A stretch of 64,000 nucleotides of DNA, from the NCBI GenBank assembly GCA_025060015.1, contig JANXDB010000054.1, forward strand, positions 1-64,000, written 5' to 3'. The notes beneath the pieces were generated by a model. That model ran no database searches. It was not told where the DNA came from and was given only the letters and a program-made list of their open reading frames with translations. Shown here piece by piece: positions 33,789-43,650 of the stretch. Source of the DNA: Caldimicrobium sp. GTDB lineage: Bacteria; Desulfobacterota; Thermodesulfobacteria; Thermodesulfobacteriales; Thermodesulfobacteriaceae. The translations under genes and the position numbers were made by a program. Within the stretch, counting starts at the first letter, position 1, and every line of letters begins with the position of its first letter.

Positions 33789-34900
33789 ACATTTAGCCTT
33801 TCTGGGTGTTCCCTCAGAAATCTCTCTATTTCTGCGAAAAAGACCTTTAGAAGCTCTTCTTCCTTAACCTTTTTAATGATCTTTCCCTCACGAAAGATCA
33901 GACCAACCCCCTTGCCTCCAGCAATCCCTAAATCGGCAATCTTTGCCTCTCCAGGACCATTCACCACGCACCCCATAACTGCAAGCTTTAAATTTGCTCT
34001 AATGTTTCTAGCCCACCTCTCAACCTCCTCATAAAGCTTCATCAGATCGATCTCACACCTTCCACAGGTGGGACAGGCAATTATATCAGGATGAAGGGTT
34101 CGCAAACCTAAATTCCTCAAAATCTCGAAGGCAACGTAAACCTCCTCCACTGGATCGGCAGTAAGAGAGACTCTAATGGTATCACCGATACCTTTCATAA
34201 GTAAATGTGTTATCGCCATGGTATTCTTTATAGTTCCGGCAAGCAACCCTCCAGCCTCTGTTACACCAATATGTAGCGGAAAATCGGATTTTTTGGAGAA
34301 CTCTTCATAGGCCTTCACTGTATCCCACCAGTTAGAGGATTTAAGAGACACCTTTAGGTTGTAGAAATCAAACCTTTCAATTACATATTCAACCCACCGC
34401 AGGGCACTCTCTACCATGGCCTTAGGACCAGGGGTTCGATACTTTCTCAAAAACTCCGCCTCAAGGGAGCCAGCGTTAATGCCAATTCTTAGGCAAACTC
34501 CCACCTCTTTACATCCCCGAAGGAGAGCATCAAGGTGCTTCTTACTTTTAATAGTGCCTGGATTAATGCGTATCCCAGCAACACCTGCCAAAAGTGCCTT
34601 CTCTCCAAGAGAGATGTCAAAGTGAAGATCGGCAATCACAGGCAGGGGAGAGTTTCTAACAATTTCCTTTAAAGCCAAAGCAGCCCTCTCATCAGGCACA
34701 GCCACCCTCACGATCTCGCAACCAGCCTCACTTAAAGCCTCAATCTGAGAAAGGGTTGCCCCTATATCCTTGGTATCAGTATTAGTCATACTCTGAACCC
34801 TTATGGGATTATCCCCTCCGATACCAACTTTACCCACCCAAATCTCTCGAGTTTTTCTTCTGCTGATTCTCGGAAACATTTCTCCCCTTGTCTTTTGCAT
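33785..34900 (-). CDS. ispG: 4-hydroxy-3-methylbut-2-en-1-yl diphosphate synthase
   Basis: 371 residues. A [4Fe-4S] enzyme of the MEP pathway. NPIRVQSMTNTDTKD at the N-terminus, the TIM-barrel INPGTI and LRIGINAGSLE, GVTEAGG, and the cluster-binding CPTCGRC near 270 with GCVVNGPGEA near 305 are all present. A second possible start, the ATG at 34879 (MFPRISRR), lies closely behind AGGGGAG, so the N-terminus may be 7 residues shorter. Divergent from the PhnD-like gene. Confidence 0.97.
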   Translation of the reverse strand: MQKTRGEMFPRISRRKTREIWVGKVGIGGDNPIRVQSMTNTDTKDIGATLSQIEALSEAGCEIVRVAVPDERAALALKEIVRNSPLPVIADLHFDISLGEKALLAGVAGIRINPGTIKSKKHLDALLRGCKEVGVCLRIGINAGSLEAEFLRKYRTPGPKAMVESALRWVEYVIERFDFYNLKVSLKSSNWWDTVKAYEEFSKKSDFPLHIGVTEAGGLLAGTIKNTMAITHLLMKGIGDTIRVSLTADPVEEVYVAFEILRNLGLRTLHPDIIACPTCGRCEIDLMKLYEEVERWARNIRANLKLAVMGCVVNGPGEAKIADLGIAGGKGVGLIFREGKIIKKVKEEELLKVFFAEIERFLREHPERLNV

Positions 34901-34962
34901 TAAGGTTATTTATATATATTGTTATAGACATTACCCATAAAATTTTAGATAGAGGTGATGCT

Positions 34963-35793
34963 ATGTTTAAAATTGTAACATTGATTTTACTTTTTTTAAC
35001 TATCTTCAACTTATCCAATGCACGCAGCACAGAAATCCAGAAATTTACCTTCGGAGTTGTGCCCCAATTTCCTCCGGATTTTATTGAGCAGGCCTGGGGA
35101 CCTGTACTTAGAGAAATATCCCTGCGCAGTGGTTACCTTTTTGAATTGAAAATCAAAAAAACTATACCTGAATTCGAGAAGGGTTTCCTTAGTGGTGAAT
35201 TCGACTTTGCCTTCATGAATCCCTATCATATGGTTGTAGCAAGAAGAACCCAAAAGTATGAGCCTATCATAAGAGATGCTACTCCTTTAACAGGAATTTT
35301 AGTTGTTAAAAAGGAAAGCTCCATCTCTAAGGTTGAAGATCTGAATGGAGCAACGATAGCCTTTCCTGCGCCCAATGCCTTTGGGGCTTCTCTTTATATG
35401 AGGGCCCTTCTTACTGAAAAATTTAAGATCAAGTTCACTCCTAAGTATGTGAAGACCCATGATAATGCCTACCGGCATGTAGTTTTAGGTTTGGCAGAGG
35501 CTGGAGGCGGGGTAAATCAGACCTTTCAAAGACAACCAGATGAGATACGCAATCAACTACGTATTCTCTATGAAACACCACCCTCTGCTCCCCACCCAAT
35601 AGCAGTTCATCCCAGAGTCCCTCAAAAGGTAAGAGAAATATTCGTCAAACTCTTTTTTGAGATCTTAAGGGAAAAACAATTTGAAGAAAATTTTAAAAAC
35701 ATGCAGCTACCTCAACCACTCTTAGCAGACTACAAAAGAGATTATAAACCCCTCGAAAAGTTGAAATTGGAGAGATACTGGGTTGAAGAATAA
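34963..35793 (+). CDS. PhnD-like periplasmic binding protein, probable kinase sensor
   Basis: 276 residues from the ATG at 34963, which has AGAGGTG 6 bp upstream; an upstream frame from 34888 has no site. Signal peptide about 1-21 (FKIVTLILLFLTIFNLSNA). The fold matches phosphate/phosphite/phosphonate-binding PhnD-like proteins: PVLREISLRSGYLFELKI, DFAFMNPYHMVVARR, ILVVKKESSISKVEDLNGATIAFPAPNAFGASLYMRALL. No ABC permease or ATPase follows. Instead it overlaps a hybrid histidine kinase gene by 11 bp, as with the arsenite sensor AioX or the sensor half of TtrS. The ligand is unknown. Confidence 0.85.
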   Translation: MFKIVTLILLFLTIFNLSNARSTEIQKFTFGVVPQFPPDFIEQAWGPVLREISLRSGYLFELKIKKTIPEFEKGFLSGEFDFAFMNPYHMVVARRTQKYEPIIRDATPLTGILVVKKESSISKVEDLNGATIAFPAPNAFGASLYMRALLTEKFKIKFTPKYVKTHDNAYRHVVLGLAEAGGGVNQTFQRQPDEIRNQLRILYETPPSAPHPIAVHPRVPQKVREIFVKLFFEILREKQFEENFKNMQLPQPLLADYKRDYKPLEKLKLERYWVEE

Positions 35794-38056
35794 AGCCAAC
35801 TTCTTTGACCTATCAAAATGGAGATTTGGTAATCAACTCCTTTTTGTCTTTTTTCTGATCTTTTTAACTACCGGTGTGATAGTAAATTATCTGAACTATT
35901 ACCTGCAAGTTAATCGTTTTCAAAATCTAATTTATCATAAGGTTAAATTAACAAGAGAGCTTCTCACTTCAGCTATTCTAACACCACTACTTAACGAGGA
36001 CTTTGATAAAATAGAGAGATATTTGATGAATGTAGTAGATACCGAAAATCAAGTGATAGGTGTTAAACTGATTAGTTCTTCGGGAATTATCCTACTATCT
36101 GCCATTCAGAGTAACGGAACAACAAAGATCCAATATCCTCGTAGCCCCTTTGAGCTTCAACTGGAGGATAAATATATAGAAAGGGAGAGTGACTGGCTCT
36201 ATATATTCCCAGTCAAAGTCACTCCCCAAAGTCCTCCTTTAGCCTGGATTTCTCTAAGTTACTCCAAAGAACTTCTCACTACAATAAAAAGAGAGAGCTT
36301 GCTCACCAATATCTTCACATTCCTTGCCGCTTTGATAGTAAATTTTCTAATCATCGGTATTTTCTCTAAGACTTTTCAAAAAGACCTCAATCTCATCACC
36401 GACTTCTTAATCAATCTTCCCGAGAGATATGGCTCATTCTCAAGAGATGTTTTGCATTCCCAGGAAATGCAAACCTTACAAAGCATAGCAAACAAATTAT
36501 CGGCTATTCTCAAAGAACAAAGAGAAAAAATTTATGAAGAGAAAAATAAACTTGAGACTATTCAAAATGTCATAAAGGAAGGTTTAGTGGTGGTTGATAG
36601 AGATTTAAAAATTATTCACTTTAACAAAGCCTTTCTGGGTCTTACAGAGAGTCCTCCCCAAGGGGATTTGGAGGGGGTCAGATTACCTGATATACTACCA
36701 CTTCACGAAGAAGATTCAAATGAGTGTCTGTGGAAAGGTAAAATAATCTCCTTGATCGATAAATTTCTACTTGGTGAAACCGACTTATCTAATGTTGAAG
36801 CTGTACAGAGATTATCTGATGGAATGGAAAGATATCTTGAACTGAGTTTTAGCCCCTATCAATTGGAGACGGGAAAAAGGGGGCTTGTGGTGCTCATGAG
36901 AAATGTAACAGAAAGGAAAAAACTTCAAAAAAAGATGTTAATCATGGATAAGTTAGAGACAGTGAATAAATTAGCGGGTGGTATTGCCCATGATTTGAAC
37001 AACTACTTAGCCTCTCTCTATAATTATCTAAACCTACTAAAGCTTAGACTCCTAAAACAGGAGATTTCCTTTGAAGACAACTTTAACAAATTAGAAAGCC
37101 TTCTAACCAAAATGACCAATCTCACTTACCAACTACTCAATCTAAGCAAGGGAAATGCACCTATCATGAAGCCAGCAAACATAACAGACCTCATCAAAGA
37201 AGTAGCCAATTTTTGTTTTAGCGGATCACCTATTACCTTTAGCTTAAAGGAAGAGGGTGAAATCAGAAGTTTTCTCTTTGATGAAAATCAAATGGCACAG
37301 GTTTTTCAAAACCTGTTTATAAATTCCAAGGAAGCCATGCCAGAGGGAGGTAAAGTTTCCGTTACCTTAACGGTAAAGGAAAAACCACAAACTCAAGAGG
37401 GTTCTGCAAAGGAAAAATGGGTCGTGATTGAAGTTTCTGACACGGGAACGGGAATTCCAGAGGATATCATGTCACGAATTTTTGAACCCTTCTTTACCAC
37501 AAAAAAGACTGGTTCAGGTCTTGGGCTAACCATAGTCTCACAGATTATCAAAAATCACGGAGGTGAAATAGAAGTTCACTCCAAGGTTGGTGTAGGCACC
37601 ACCTTTGTTTTAAAATTGCCTTATAAAGAAGTTTCATCCACCGAGGAGATGAAAACTGATACTCCATCCTGGAACTTTGAAGGTCTGAGGATATTAATTG
37701 TTGATGATGAAGTAGATATCATCGAACCTTTAAAAGTCATCTTATCAGACCTTGGTTTCGAGGTTGAAGCAGTTAGTAGTCCTTTGAAAGCCATGGATCT
37801 CTTCAGAGAAGCTCTGGAGAAGAAGAGGCCCTTTGAGATCGTTCTTACCGATTACACTATGCCTGATATGACAGGTGATAAACTAATAAAAACCTTAAAA
37901 AAGATAAATTCAGAATTTAAGGCTATCCTCTCCACAGGTTATGCTGATATCACCATTACTTCAAACACTGAAGAATATCAATTTGATGGCATACTAAAAA
38001 AACCTTACAAGTTTGAGGATCTGTTGAAGACTTTACATTTCGTTATTTACAAATAA
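35783..38056 (+). CDS. Hybrid sensor histidine kinase
   Basis: 757 residues, TTG start at 35783 inside the 3' end of the binding-protein gene. TM helices near 18-36 and 174-194 bracket a periplasmic domain of about 135 residues. Then come a helical linker, a PAS domain (about 255-380), and HisKA with GGIAHDLNNYL (H403). HATPase_c follows (QVFQNLFINSKEAMP, DTGTGIPEDIMSRIFEPFFTT, GSGLGLTIV), and a C-terminal REC domain (630-757) with DD641-642, phospho-acceptor D690 (VLTDYTMPDMTG) and K740. Signals from the PhnD-like protein are the likely input. No response regulator with an output domain is adjacent, so the downstream partner is elsewhere. Confidence 0.93.
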   Translation: MKNKANFFDLSKWRFGNQLLFVFFLIFLTTGVIVNYLNYYLQVNRFQNLIYHKVKLTRELLTSAILTPLLNEDFDKIERYLMNVVDTENQVIGVKLISSSGIILLSAIQSNGTTKIQYPRSPFELQLEDKYIERESDWLYIFPVKVTPQSPPLAWISLSYSKELLTTIKRESLLTNIFTFLAALIVNFLIIGIFSKTFQKDLNLITDFLINLPERYGSFSRDVLHSQEMQTLQSIANKLSAILKEQREKIYEEKNKLETIQNVIKEGLVVVDRDLKIIHFNKAFLGLTESPPQGDLEGVRLPDILPLHEEDSNECLWKGKIISLIDKFLLGETDLSNVEAVQRLSDGMERYLELSFSPYQLETGKRGLVVLMRNVTERKKLQKKMLIMDKLETVNKLAGGIAHDLNNYLASLYNYLNLLKLRLLKQEISFEDNFNKLESLLTKMTNLTYQLLNLSKGNAPIMKPANITDLIKEVANFCFSGSPITFSLKEEGEIRSFLFDENQMAQVFQNLFINSKEAMPEGGKVSVTLTVKEKPQTQEGSAKEKWVVIEVSDTGTGIPEDIMSRIFEPFFTTKKTGSGLGLTIVSQIIKNHGGEIEVHSKVGVGTTFVLKLPYKEVSSTEEMKTDTPSWNFEGLRILIVDDEVDIIEPLKVILSDLGFEVEAVSSPLKAMDLFREALEKKRPFEIVLTDYTMPDMTGDKLIKTLKKINSEFKAILSTGYADITITSNTEEYQFDGILKKPYKFEDLLKTLHFVIYK

Positions 38057-38067
38057 ATTAACAAGGT

Positions 38068-38865
38068 ATGCTGAATTTTCTCTTTTTGGCAAAGGATACC
38101 TCCAAAATTCCGAAAGAGTTCTATCTTGCTATTGATAGATTCCAAATCAAGCTCTTCACCCTTCCTGATTTCTCTGAAAAGCCCATTATCCAAAGGGAAA
38201 TTTTCACAGGGATCATTGTGCTCGGAGGAGATGGAACCCTCTTAAAGGCCGTTCCTTTCGCTTATGAACTCAACCTACCAATATTAGGTGTAAACATGGG
38301 TAAATTTGGCTTTCTCACAGAGATCTCACTTCACGAATTGGAAACAGTCCTTGATCTCTGGATAAAGGGAAGAGTCAATTTTGAAGAGCGAACACCTTTA
38401 GTTATCGATTACAGGGGCCATAAAATGATTGCGCTTAACGAAGGTGCTCTCCTTAAAGGTCCCTTAGGACGAGTCATAACCCTTCACTTAACTATCGAGG
38501 AAGAACCCTTTGTGAAAATACGTGGCGATGGGCTTATTGTCAGCACTCCTACAGGATCCACCGCTTACAACCTCAGTGCAGGTGGACCTGTCTTACATCC
38601 AAAGACAGAGGCTTTTGTCATAACACCTATCTGTGCTTTTAAACCTCAAATGAGACCGCTTGTCTTTCCTGATAGATACAAAGTAAACATAACATTAGAA
38701 GAGGGAGGAGAGGAAGTCCATCTGCTGGTAGATGGACATACAAACTTGATACTCTCTGAGGGAGACCAAGTCTCCCTTACCAAAGCAGAGAGAAATATTA
38801 AAATAGTGCCTTCACCATCCAAAGGATACCTTCAGATTCTTCGGGAAAAGTTTGGCTGGCAGTAG
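38068..38865 (+). CDS. nadK: NAD kinase
   Basis: 265 residues. Phosphorylates NAD to NADP. The GGDGTLLKAVPFA motif lies near 53, with ILGVNMGKFGFLTEI near 72. The catalytic region GDGLIVSTPTGSTAYNLSAGGPVLHP lies near 152-177, followed by ICAFKPQMRPLVFP. It starts 12 bp after the hybrid kinase and is probably cotranscribed. Confidence 0.97.
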   Translation: MLNFLFLAKDTSKIPKEFYLAIDRFQIKLFTLPDFSEKPIIQREIFTGIIVLGGDGTLLKAVPFAYELNLPILGVNMGKFGFLTEISLHELETVLDLWIKGRVNFEERTPLVIDYRGHKMIALNEGALLKGPLGRVITLHLTIEEEPFVKIRGDGLIVSTPTGSTAYNLSAGGPVLHPKTEAFVITPICAFKPQMRPLVFPDRYKVNITLEEGGEEVHLLVDGHTNLILSEGDQVSLTKAERNIKIVPSPSKGYLQILREKFGWQ

Positions 38866-38869
38866 TTCC

Positions 38870-39229
38870 TTAGAATTCTTCGCTCTCCTTTTTAAAGAAC
38901 TTTTCTGCAAGCTCTTCTTTCTTTTCTTTCGCTGCCTCTTTTGCTTTTTCTAAGGTCTCTGATAGAGTTGCCCTCTTTTCCTCATAAATTTCCTTGGCCT
39001 TACTGGTAAGTTCTCCAACCTTTTCCTCTGCTACACTCCTGATGGTTGACACCTTCTCCTTTAAATGTTCTGTTTCTTCTTTCAACTTTTCTAAGGTTTC
39101 ACCGGCTTCCTCTCTTATTTTTCTTCTTAACTCTGCACCACTTGCAGGAGCATAAAGTAGAGCAACCAAAGCTCCAACGGCTGCTCCAGCTAAAAAGGCT
39201 AAAAAGAGAGAAGTTCTGGTTTCAGACAT
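38870..39229 (-). CDS. YtxH-like single-pass envelope protein
   Basis: 119 residues from the ATG at 39229, which has GGAGGTG 6 bp upstream. One N-terminal TM helix (about 8-27, FLAFLAGAAVGALVALLYAP) continues into the YtxH signature APASGAELRRKIREEAGE, then a long, highly charged helix rich in Glu, Lys and Ala. YtxH-family proteins are stress- or envelope-linked with unknown activity. It is preceded by a DUF948-type gene, a recurrent pairing. Confidence 0.8.
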   Translation of the reverse strand: MSETRTSLFLAFLAGAAVGALVALLYAPASGAELRRKIREEAGETLEKLKEETEHLKEKVSTIRSVAEEKVGELTSKAKEIYEEKRATLSETLEKAKEAAKEKKEELAEKFFKKESEEF

Positions 39230-39259
39230 GATATTCACCTCCAGTTGTATTTTAACTCG

Positions 39260-39835
39260 TTATATTCTTAAAATCTTTCTAATTCCGCAAAAAAGCTCTG
39301 ATATACCGGATATGATGGCAGAGGTCTCTACATAGGTCTTTTTGAGGGCTATGTTAAAACTATCAAGAATGTGTTTACCTGTGTCAAGGGTCTCAGAGAG
39401 GCTTTTAATGAGAGGATCAAAATTCTGTGTCACCTTTAAGGTCTTGTCTCTCACCTCGGTGGTTAGAGCTTTGACATCCTTGAGAATATCTCGGGACTCT
39501 TCCAGGGTATAATGTAGATCATCTTTTACCACTTCGATTTGCCCTTTTAAAAAGGATTCAAATTCTTTAATTGATGAGCCTAACTCCTCGACAATCCTTG
39601 GTAAAATTTTTAGTTCCGAGAGGATGTGATTTAAATTACCCAAAGTTTCCTTAGATAATTCCAGATTTTCACCAAGTTTCTCAGCAGATACCTTTAAATC
39701 ATGAATCAATCCAGGTAGTATCTCCAAATTACGGTTGACATTTCTAACCACTCCTGAAATCTTTATGGCTACAAAAAGTAAAATGAGGACAGCTAATATG
39801 GCTAAGCCCAAGAAGATATAGACTATTGGATCCAT
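39260..39835 (-). CDS. DUF948-like membrane-anchored coiled-coil protein
   Basis: 191 residues from the ATG at 39835, because AGGAG lies 6 bp upstream of it; a second ATG at 39841 falls directly after that site. One TM helix (about 4-25, IVYIFLGLAILAVLILLFVAIKI) and then amphipathic helices with regularly spaced hydrophobics to the end. This matches DUF948-type proteins, which usually occur next to YtxH genes, as here (30 bp). The function is unknown; a structural envelope role is plausible. Confidence 0.7.
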   Translation of the reverse strand: MDPIVYIFLGLAILAVLILLFVAIKISGVVRNVNRNLEILPGLIHDLKVSAEKLGENLELSKETLGNLNHILSELKILPRIVEELGSSIKEFESFLKGQIEVVKDDLHYTLEESRDILKDVKALTTEVRDKTLKVTQNFDPLIKSLSETLDTGKHILDSFNIALKKTYVETSAIISGISELFCGIRKILRI

Positions 39836-39908
39836 AGGCATCTCCTAAAACGATTATCCTACACTATAGGATTATTATAAAACCAAATCGAAGCCTTGGC
39901 AAGAAAAA

Positions 39909-42446
39909 TCAATACCATTTTATCAATTCAGTAAAAGCTCTTCTTAAGATTTCAGAACGGGGAATAACTCTCACTCCAAGTCTTCTGAGCCCATGCCCAT
40001 AGAGAGAATACCTAACCTCGTAAGTGGCCTTGTTGCCCTCTTGCTTTGTGAGCTCCATAGGCATGTAATTTATCTCCTTTTTTGTATTTTCTTCATCAAG
40101 CCCCGTCTCTCTGATACAGACCAATTCCACCGTCAAAAGGTCTGGAGATAAATTTCCCAAAGATATTTCCACATAGACCTCTAATTCAGTGTCCTCCCAA
40201 ATCTCTTCACTTTTCAGATTAGTGTAAAAATTTAAAATTTTTAGATCTCTCCAATTTTCCTCCAATATTCTCTTTTCACTAATTAACGCCCTCACCATAG
40301 CAAAATCATCCTTCGCAAGGGTCCTAGATTGGGCAAGAGCTGGCAGATATAATCTTTGGAGATACTCCCCAAGCACCCTATTCATACTATAGTACTTGCA
40401 GACGGTGTAAAAGGCCCTTTTCATCCGATAAACCCACTCTCTGGGAATACCCTCTTCGTCTCTCTTATAAAAAAGCTCTCTAATCTCTCCCTCAAGAAGG
40501 CCATAAAGCTGATTGGCTTCATAGAAATTAAAGGGAGGTAGACCGTCCTTTGGCTCAATCGCCCACCCGTTAGTCCCATCATAGGCTTCAACCCACCACC
40601 CATCTAAAACACTCAAATGTAAAACTCCGTTCATACAGGCCTTCATACCTGATGTTCCGCTGGCCTCCATGGGCCTATATGGAAGGTTGAGCCACACATC
40701 TGAACCCCAAAGAATGGTTCTTGCCAAGTGAAGATCATAGTTATCCAAAAAAATCAATCTGTCCTCAACTTGATATTTTTCCCTAAATTCGAGGATCTCC
40801 TGAATGATCTTTTTACCCTCGATATCCTTAGGATGGGCTTTACCTGCAAAGACAAACAAGACAGGCCTTTCTGAATCCTGAAGTAACCTAAGAAGTCTCT
40901 CTTTGTCAAAAAGAATAAGATGATTTCTCTTATAACCAGTAACTCTTCTGGCACAACCAACGATCATGTGAAATCTCTTCAATGGCACACTCCATCTTTT
41001 GGTAGCCTTTTGAGAATCACCCTTTAAATACTCTTCCTCTAAGAATCTGTTTAGACAATTTATAAGTCTTTGCTTGTTTTTTCTGTGAGCTTCCCAAATT
41101 TCTTCATCAGGAATCCTTAGGATCTCTTCCCAGGCTGGATCCTCATGACTTAAAAATCTATAATCCGGCCCTACGTAATCTCTCAAAAGTTTCTCGAAGG
41201 GCTCGCTCAGCCATCTCCAGTGGATTCCATTTGTAACGTAATCGATTGGAACTTCTTCAAGGAGCCAATCAGGAAACAGGGGATGCCACATCTTCTTTGT
41301 GGTCTCCTGGTGAAGTTTGGACACAGCATTGACAAATCTTGATTTTCTGATGGTTAGAGCAGGGAGCCAAAAGATTGTCTTATCACCAAGGATACAGCCA
41401 CACTGCATGAACTGATCCAACGTTATGCCCAAGGCTTTTAACTCTGGACCAATGTATTTTTCTACGAGCTTGGTGTCAAAATGCTCGTTTCCGGCAATTA
41501 GGGGTGTATGGGTGGTGAACACTGTAGTTTCCTGGATGTAAAGGGCAGCTTCTTCATAGCTAAGGCCCCTCTCAAGCATCAACTCCCTTAGCCTCGGAAG
41601 GATAACAAAGGCAGAATGTCCCTCGTTAAGATGATATATCCTGGGATTTAGTCCCAATTTCTTTAAAGCTACATAACCACCTACACCCAAGAGGATCTCC
41701 TGTTTGAGACGTTTCTCAGCATCGGCGGGATAGAGATAGTCAAGAACATTTCGCCACTCCTGTGGATTCTCAGGAATATCACAATCTAAGAAGAAACAAA
41801 GTCTCTTTCCAACCTCTACCTTCCACAATTTTGCTTTTATTACATTATCAAGTATACTTATCTCAAGGAGAAGTGGATTTCCTGCTTGGTCTTTCACCTC
41901 CCTCAAAACACTTAAAAAGCGATCGAATTTTTCTGGTTCCTCCCTCTGTATCTTAGTCTGATCAATTACCTGTTTGAAATAACCCTTATTGTAAAGTAGA
42001 CTAAAGCCCACAATGGGGATGTCAAAATCAGAAGCTCCCATAAGTATGTCCCCTGCTAAGACACCAAGCCCACCAGCATATACTGGTAAAGCCTCATGCA
42101 GGGCAAACTCGGTGCAAAAGTAGGCTATGGTGTCTTCTGAAGATATGCCTAAGGACTCTACCACTGGACTGCTCTTTTTTAAGTATTCCTCAAAGCGTTC
42201 CCAGATTTCCTGTAAATCATTTAAGAACTTCTTATCCTGCGACAATGCCTGAATCTTCTCCTTTGGTAATAAATGAATGAACTTGATGGGATTATGTTTT
42301 ACCTTACGAAATAGCTCAGCATCCATCTTATAGAAGAGGGAGAGAGCATCAAAGTCCCAGGTAAACCACAAATTATAAGAAATGGTAACTAACTTTTCTA
42401 AGCTTTGAGGAAAACGGGGATAAACGAAAAATTTTTTGAATTCCAT
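39909..42446 (-). CDS. glgP: Alpha-glucan phosphorylase
   Basis: 845 residues, the 'alpha-glucan phosphorylase' subfamily (about 850 residues) rather than the classic E. coli type. It releases glucose 1-phosphate from glycogen or maltodextrin. YFCTEFALHEALPVYAGGLGVLAGD near 110-133, IYHLNEGHSAFVIL near 275, VTNGIHWRW near 410, GCARRVTGYKRNHL near 498, and the PLP-lysine motif GTSGMKACMNG near 610 are present. Last gene of the glycogen operon, 2 bp after the GH57 gene. Confidence 0.96.
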   Translation of the reverse strand: MEFKKFFVYPRFPQSLEKLVTISYNLWFTWDFDALSLFYKMDAELFRKVKHNPIKFIHLLPKEKIQALSQDKKFLNDLQEIWERFEEYLKKSSPVVESLGISSEDTIAYFCTEFALHEALPVYAGGLGVLAGDILMGASDFDIPIVGFSLLYNKGYFKQVIDQTKIQREEPEKFDRFLSVLREVKDQAGNPLLLEISILDNVIKAKLWKVEVGKRLCFFLDCDIPENPQEWRNVLDYLYPADAEKRLKQEILLGVGGYVALKKLGLNPRIYHLNEGHSAFVILPRLRELMLERGLSYEEAALYIQETTVFTTHTPLIAGNEHFDTKLVEKYIGPELKALGITLDQFMQCGCILGDKTIFWLPALTIRKSRFVNAVSKLHQETTKKMWHPLFPDWLLEEVPIDYVTNGIHWRWLSEPFEKLLRDYVGPDYRFLSHEDPAWEEILRIPDEEIWEAHRKNKQRLINCLNRFLEEEYLKGDSQKATKRWSVPLKRFHMIVGCARRVTGYKRNHLILFDKERLLRLLQDSERPVLFVFAGKAHPKDIEGKKIIQEILEFREKYQVEDRLIFLDNYDLHLARTILWGSDVWLNLPYRPMEASGTSGMKACMNGVLHLSVLDGWWVEAYDGTNGWAIEPKDGLPPFNFYEANQLYGLLEGEIRELFYKRDEEGIPREWVYRMKRAFYTVCKYYSMNRVLGEYLQRLYLPALAQSRTLAKDDFAMVRALISEKRILEENWRDLKILNFYTNLKSEEIWEDTELEVYVEISLGNLSPDLLTVELVCIRETGLDEENTKKEINYMPMELTKQEGNKATYEVRYSLYGHGLRRLGVRVIPRSEILRRAFTELIKWY

Positions 42447-42448
42447 TA

Positions 42449-43648
42449 TTAAGCCTCCGTTTTGGCTTCAATATCGGTGAGGATGTTTATGAAATACCTA
42501 TAGGCATTTTCAGGCAGATCATAAGGCGAAAAATACTTATGCACATCACCATCTTGAAAGTATTTAATACACATGTAGTAAAAGTGATCAGATGTGGTTA
42601 GTTTCTTCAGTATAGGAATAAGCCAAGTGAGATTTCTTTCCTTGGCCTTTCTTAAAAACTCAAAAACGGTCTTCATGGCATTCCATTGTAAAGGATTAGA
42701 CAACCAGGCAGAAAGATCCCTTTCGGTATCTGCCCAAGAGGTTGGCGTCGGTACAGAGAGTCCCTTAGGTGTATAGTTCAAGGTCTGATATGCCTCTGAT
42801 GGAAAGATAAATCTTATGTCTACTTCCTGAAGGAGAAGTTCTATTACCCTTTTTATGAATTCGAATATACCTGTCTCCTTCCACTGATGTTCTCCAAAGG
42901 TCTCATAATCCATAAATAAGCCTAGGTAAAGATTTCTACCCTCGGTTTCACCCAAAGTGAGAGCCTTGATCCATTGAACATATCTTTCTGCTGTTAAGGG
43001 ATACTCAGCCCAGCCTCGATCACTGAACCGGAAGGCTATATCATCAGATAGTTTGTAATGCTTCAGAAGAAGTAGGTGGGCATGGTTATAGGAGAATCGA
43101 GGATAGAGGGGAGAATCTCCCATGAGAATACGATCTGCTCCTTCAATGAGGATAGTTTTAATCTGAGGAAAATTCAAAAGGACGTCGGAAAGTTTGTCAA
43201 AGTAGATAAGCTCTGTATTTCTGAAGACCCTGGGAACATACCCAAATTCCTCTTCAATTATCTCCAGATGGGCTGCTACCTGTTCAATGAATTCGTCGAG
43301 ATCAAAGATGCTTGCCAGAGAGTGATAGTAGGTCTCTGCAATGAGTTCTACGCCACCAGTTTTTAACAGTTCCTGAAAGGACTCATAGACCTCAGGCCTG
43401 TACATTTTGGCTTGCTCAAGAAAGGTCCCGGTTATACTGTAGGAAATTTTAAAGCGACCTTCCGAAAACAGTATTAGCTCTCGAAAGAGATTATTGGTAG
43501 GAAGATAACACTTCTCAGAAACTTTGTTAAAGATGAACCTGTTTAGTTCTTCATCGAAATAAGATCTTGTTGATCCGATGTCAAAAAAGGAGTATCTTGC
43601 AACTCTGAAGGGTTGATGAACTTGAAAGTAGAATATGATATAAAGCAT
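42449..43648 (-). CDS. Glycoside hydrolase family 57 alpha-amylase-like protein
   Basis: 399 residues. IIFYFQVHQPFR at the start is GH57 region 1. GGVELIAETYYHSLASIFDLDEF is region 2, FRNTELIY near 160 holds the likely catalytic Glu, and MDYETFGEHQW near 258 the likely catalytic Asp. GH57 enzymes of this length act on alpha-1,4-glucans inside thermophile cells (amylase, 4-alpha-glucanotransferase). Exact activity cannot be told from the sequence. It is placed between the synthase and phosphorylase genes with gaps of 2 bp. Confidence 0.92.
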   Translation of the reverse strand: MLYIIFYFQVHQPFRVARYSFFDIGSTRSYFDEELNRFIFNKVSEKCYLPTNNLFRELILFSEGRFKISYSITGTFLEQAKMYRPEVYESFQELLKTGGVELIAETYYHSLASIFDLDEFIEQVAAHLEIIEEEFGYVPRVFRNTELIYFDKLSDVLLNFPQIKTILIEGADRILMGDSPLYPRFSYNHAHLLLLKHYKLSDDIAFRFSDRGWAEYPLTAERYVQWIKALTLGETEGRNLYLGLFMDYETFGEHQWKETGIFEFIKRVIELLLQEVDIRFIFPSEAYQTLNYTPKGLSVPTPTSWADTERDLSAWLSNPLQWNAMKTVFEFLRKAKERNLTWLIPILKKLTTSDHFYYMCIKYFQDGDVHKYFSPYDLPENAYRYFINILTDIEAKTEA

Positions 43649-43650
43649 CC

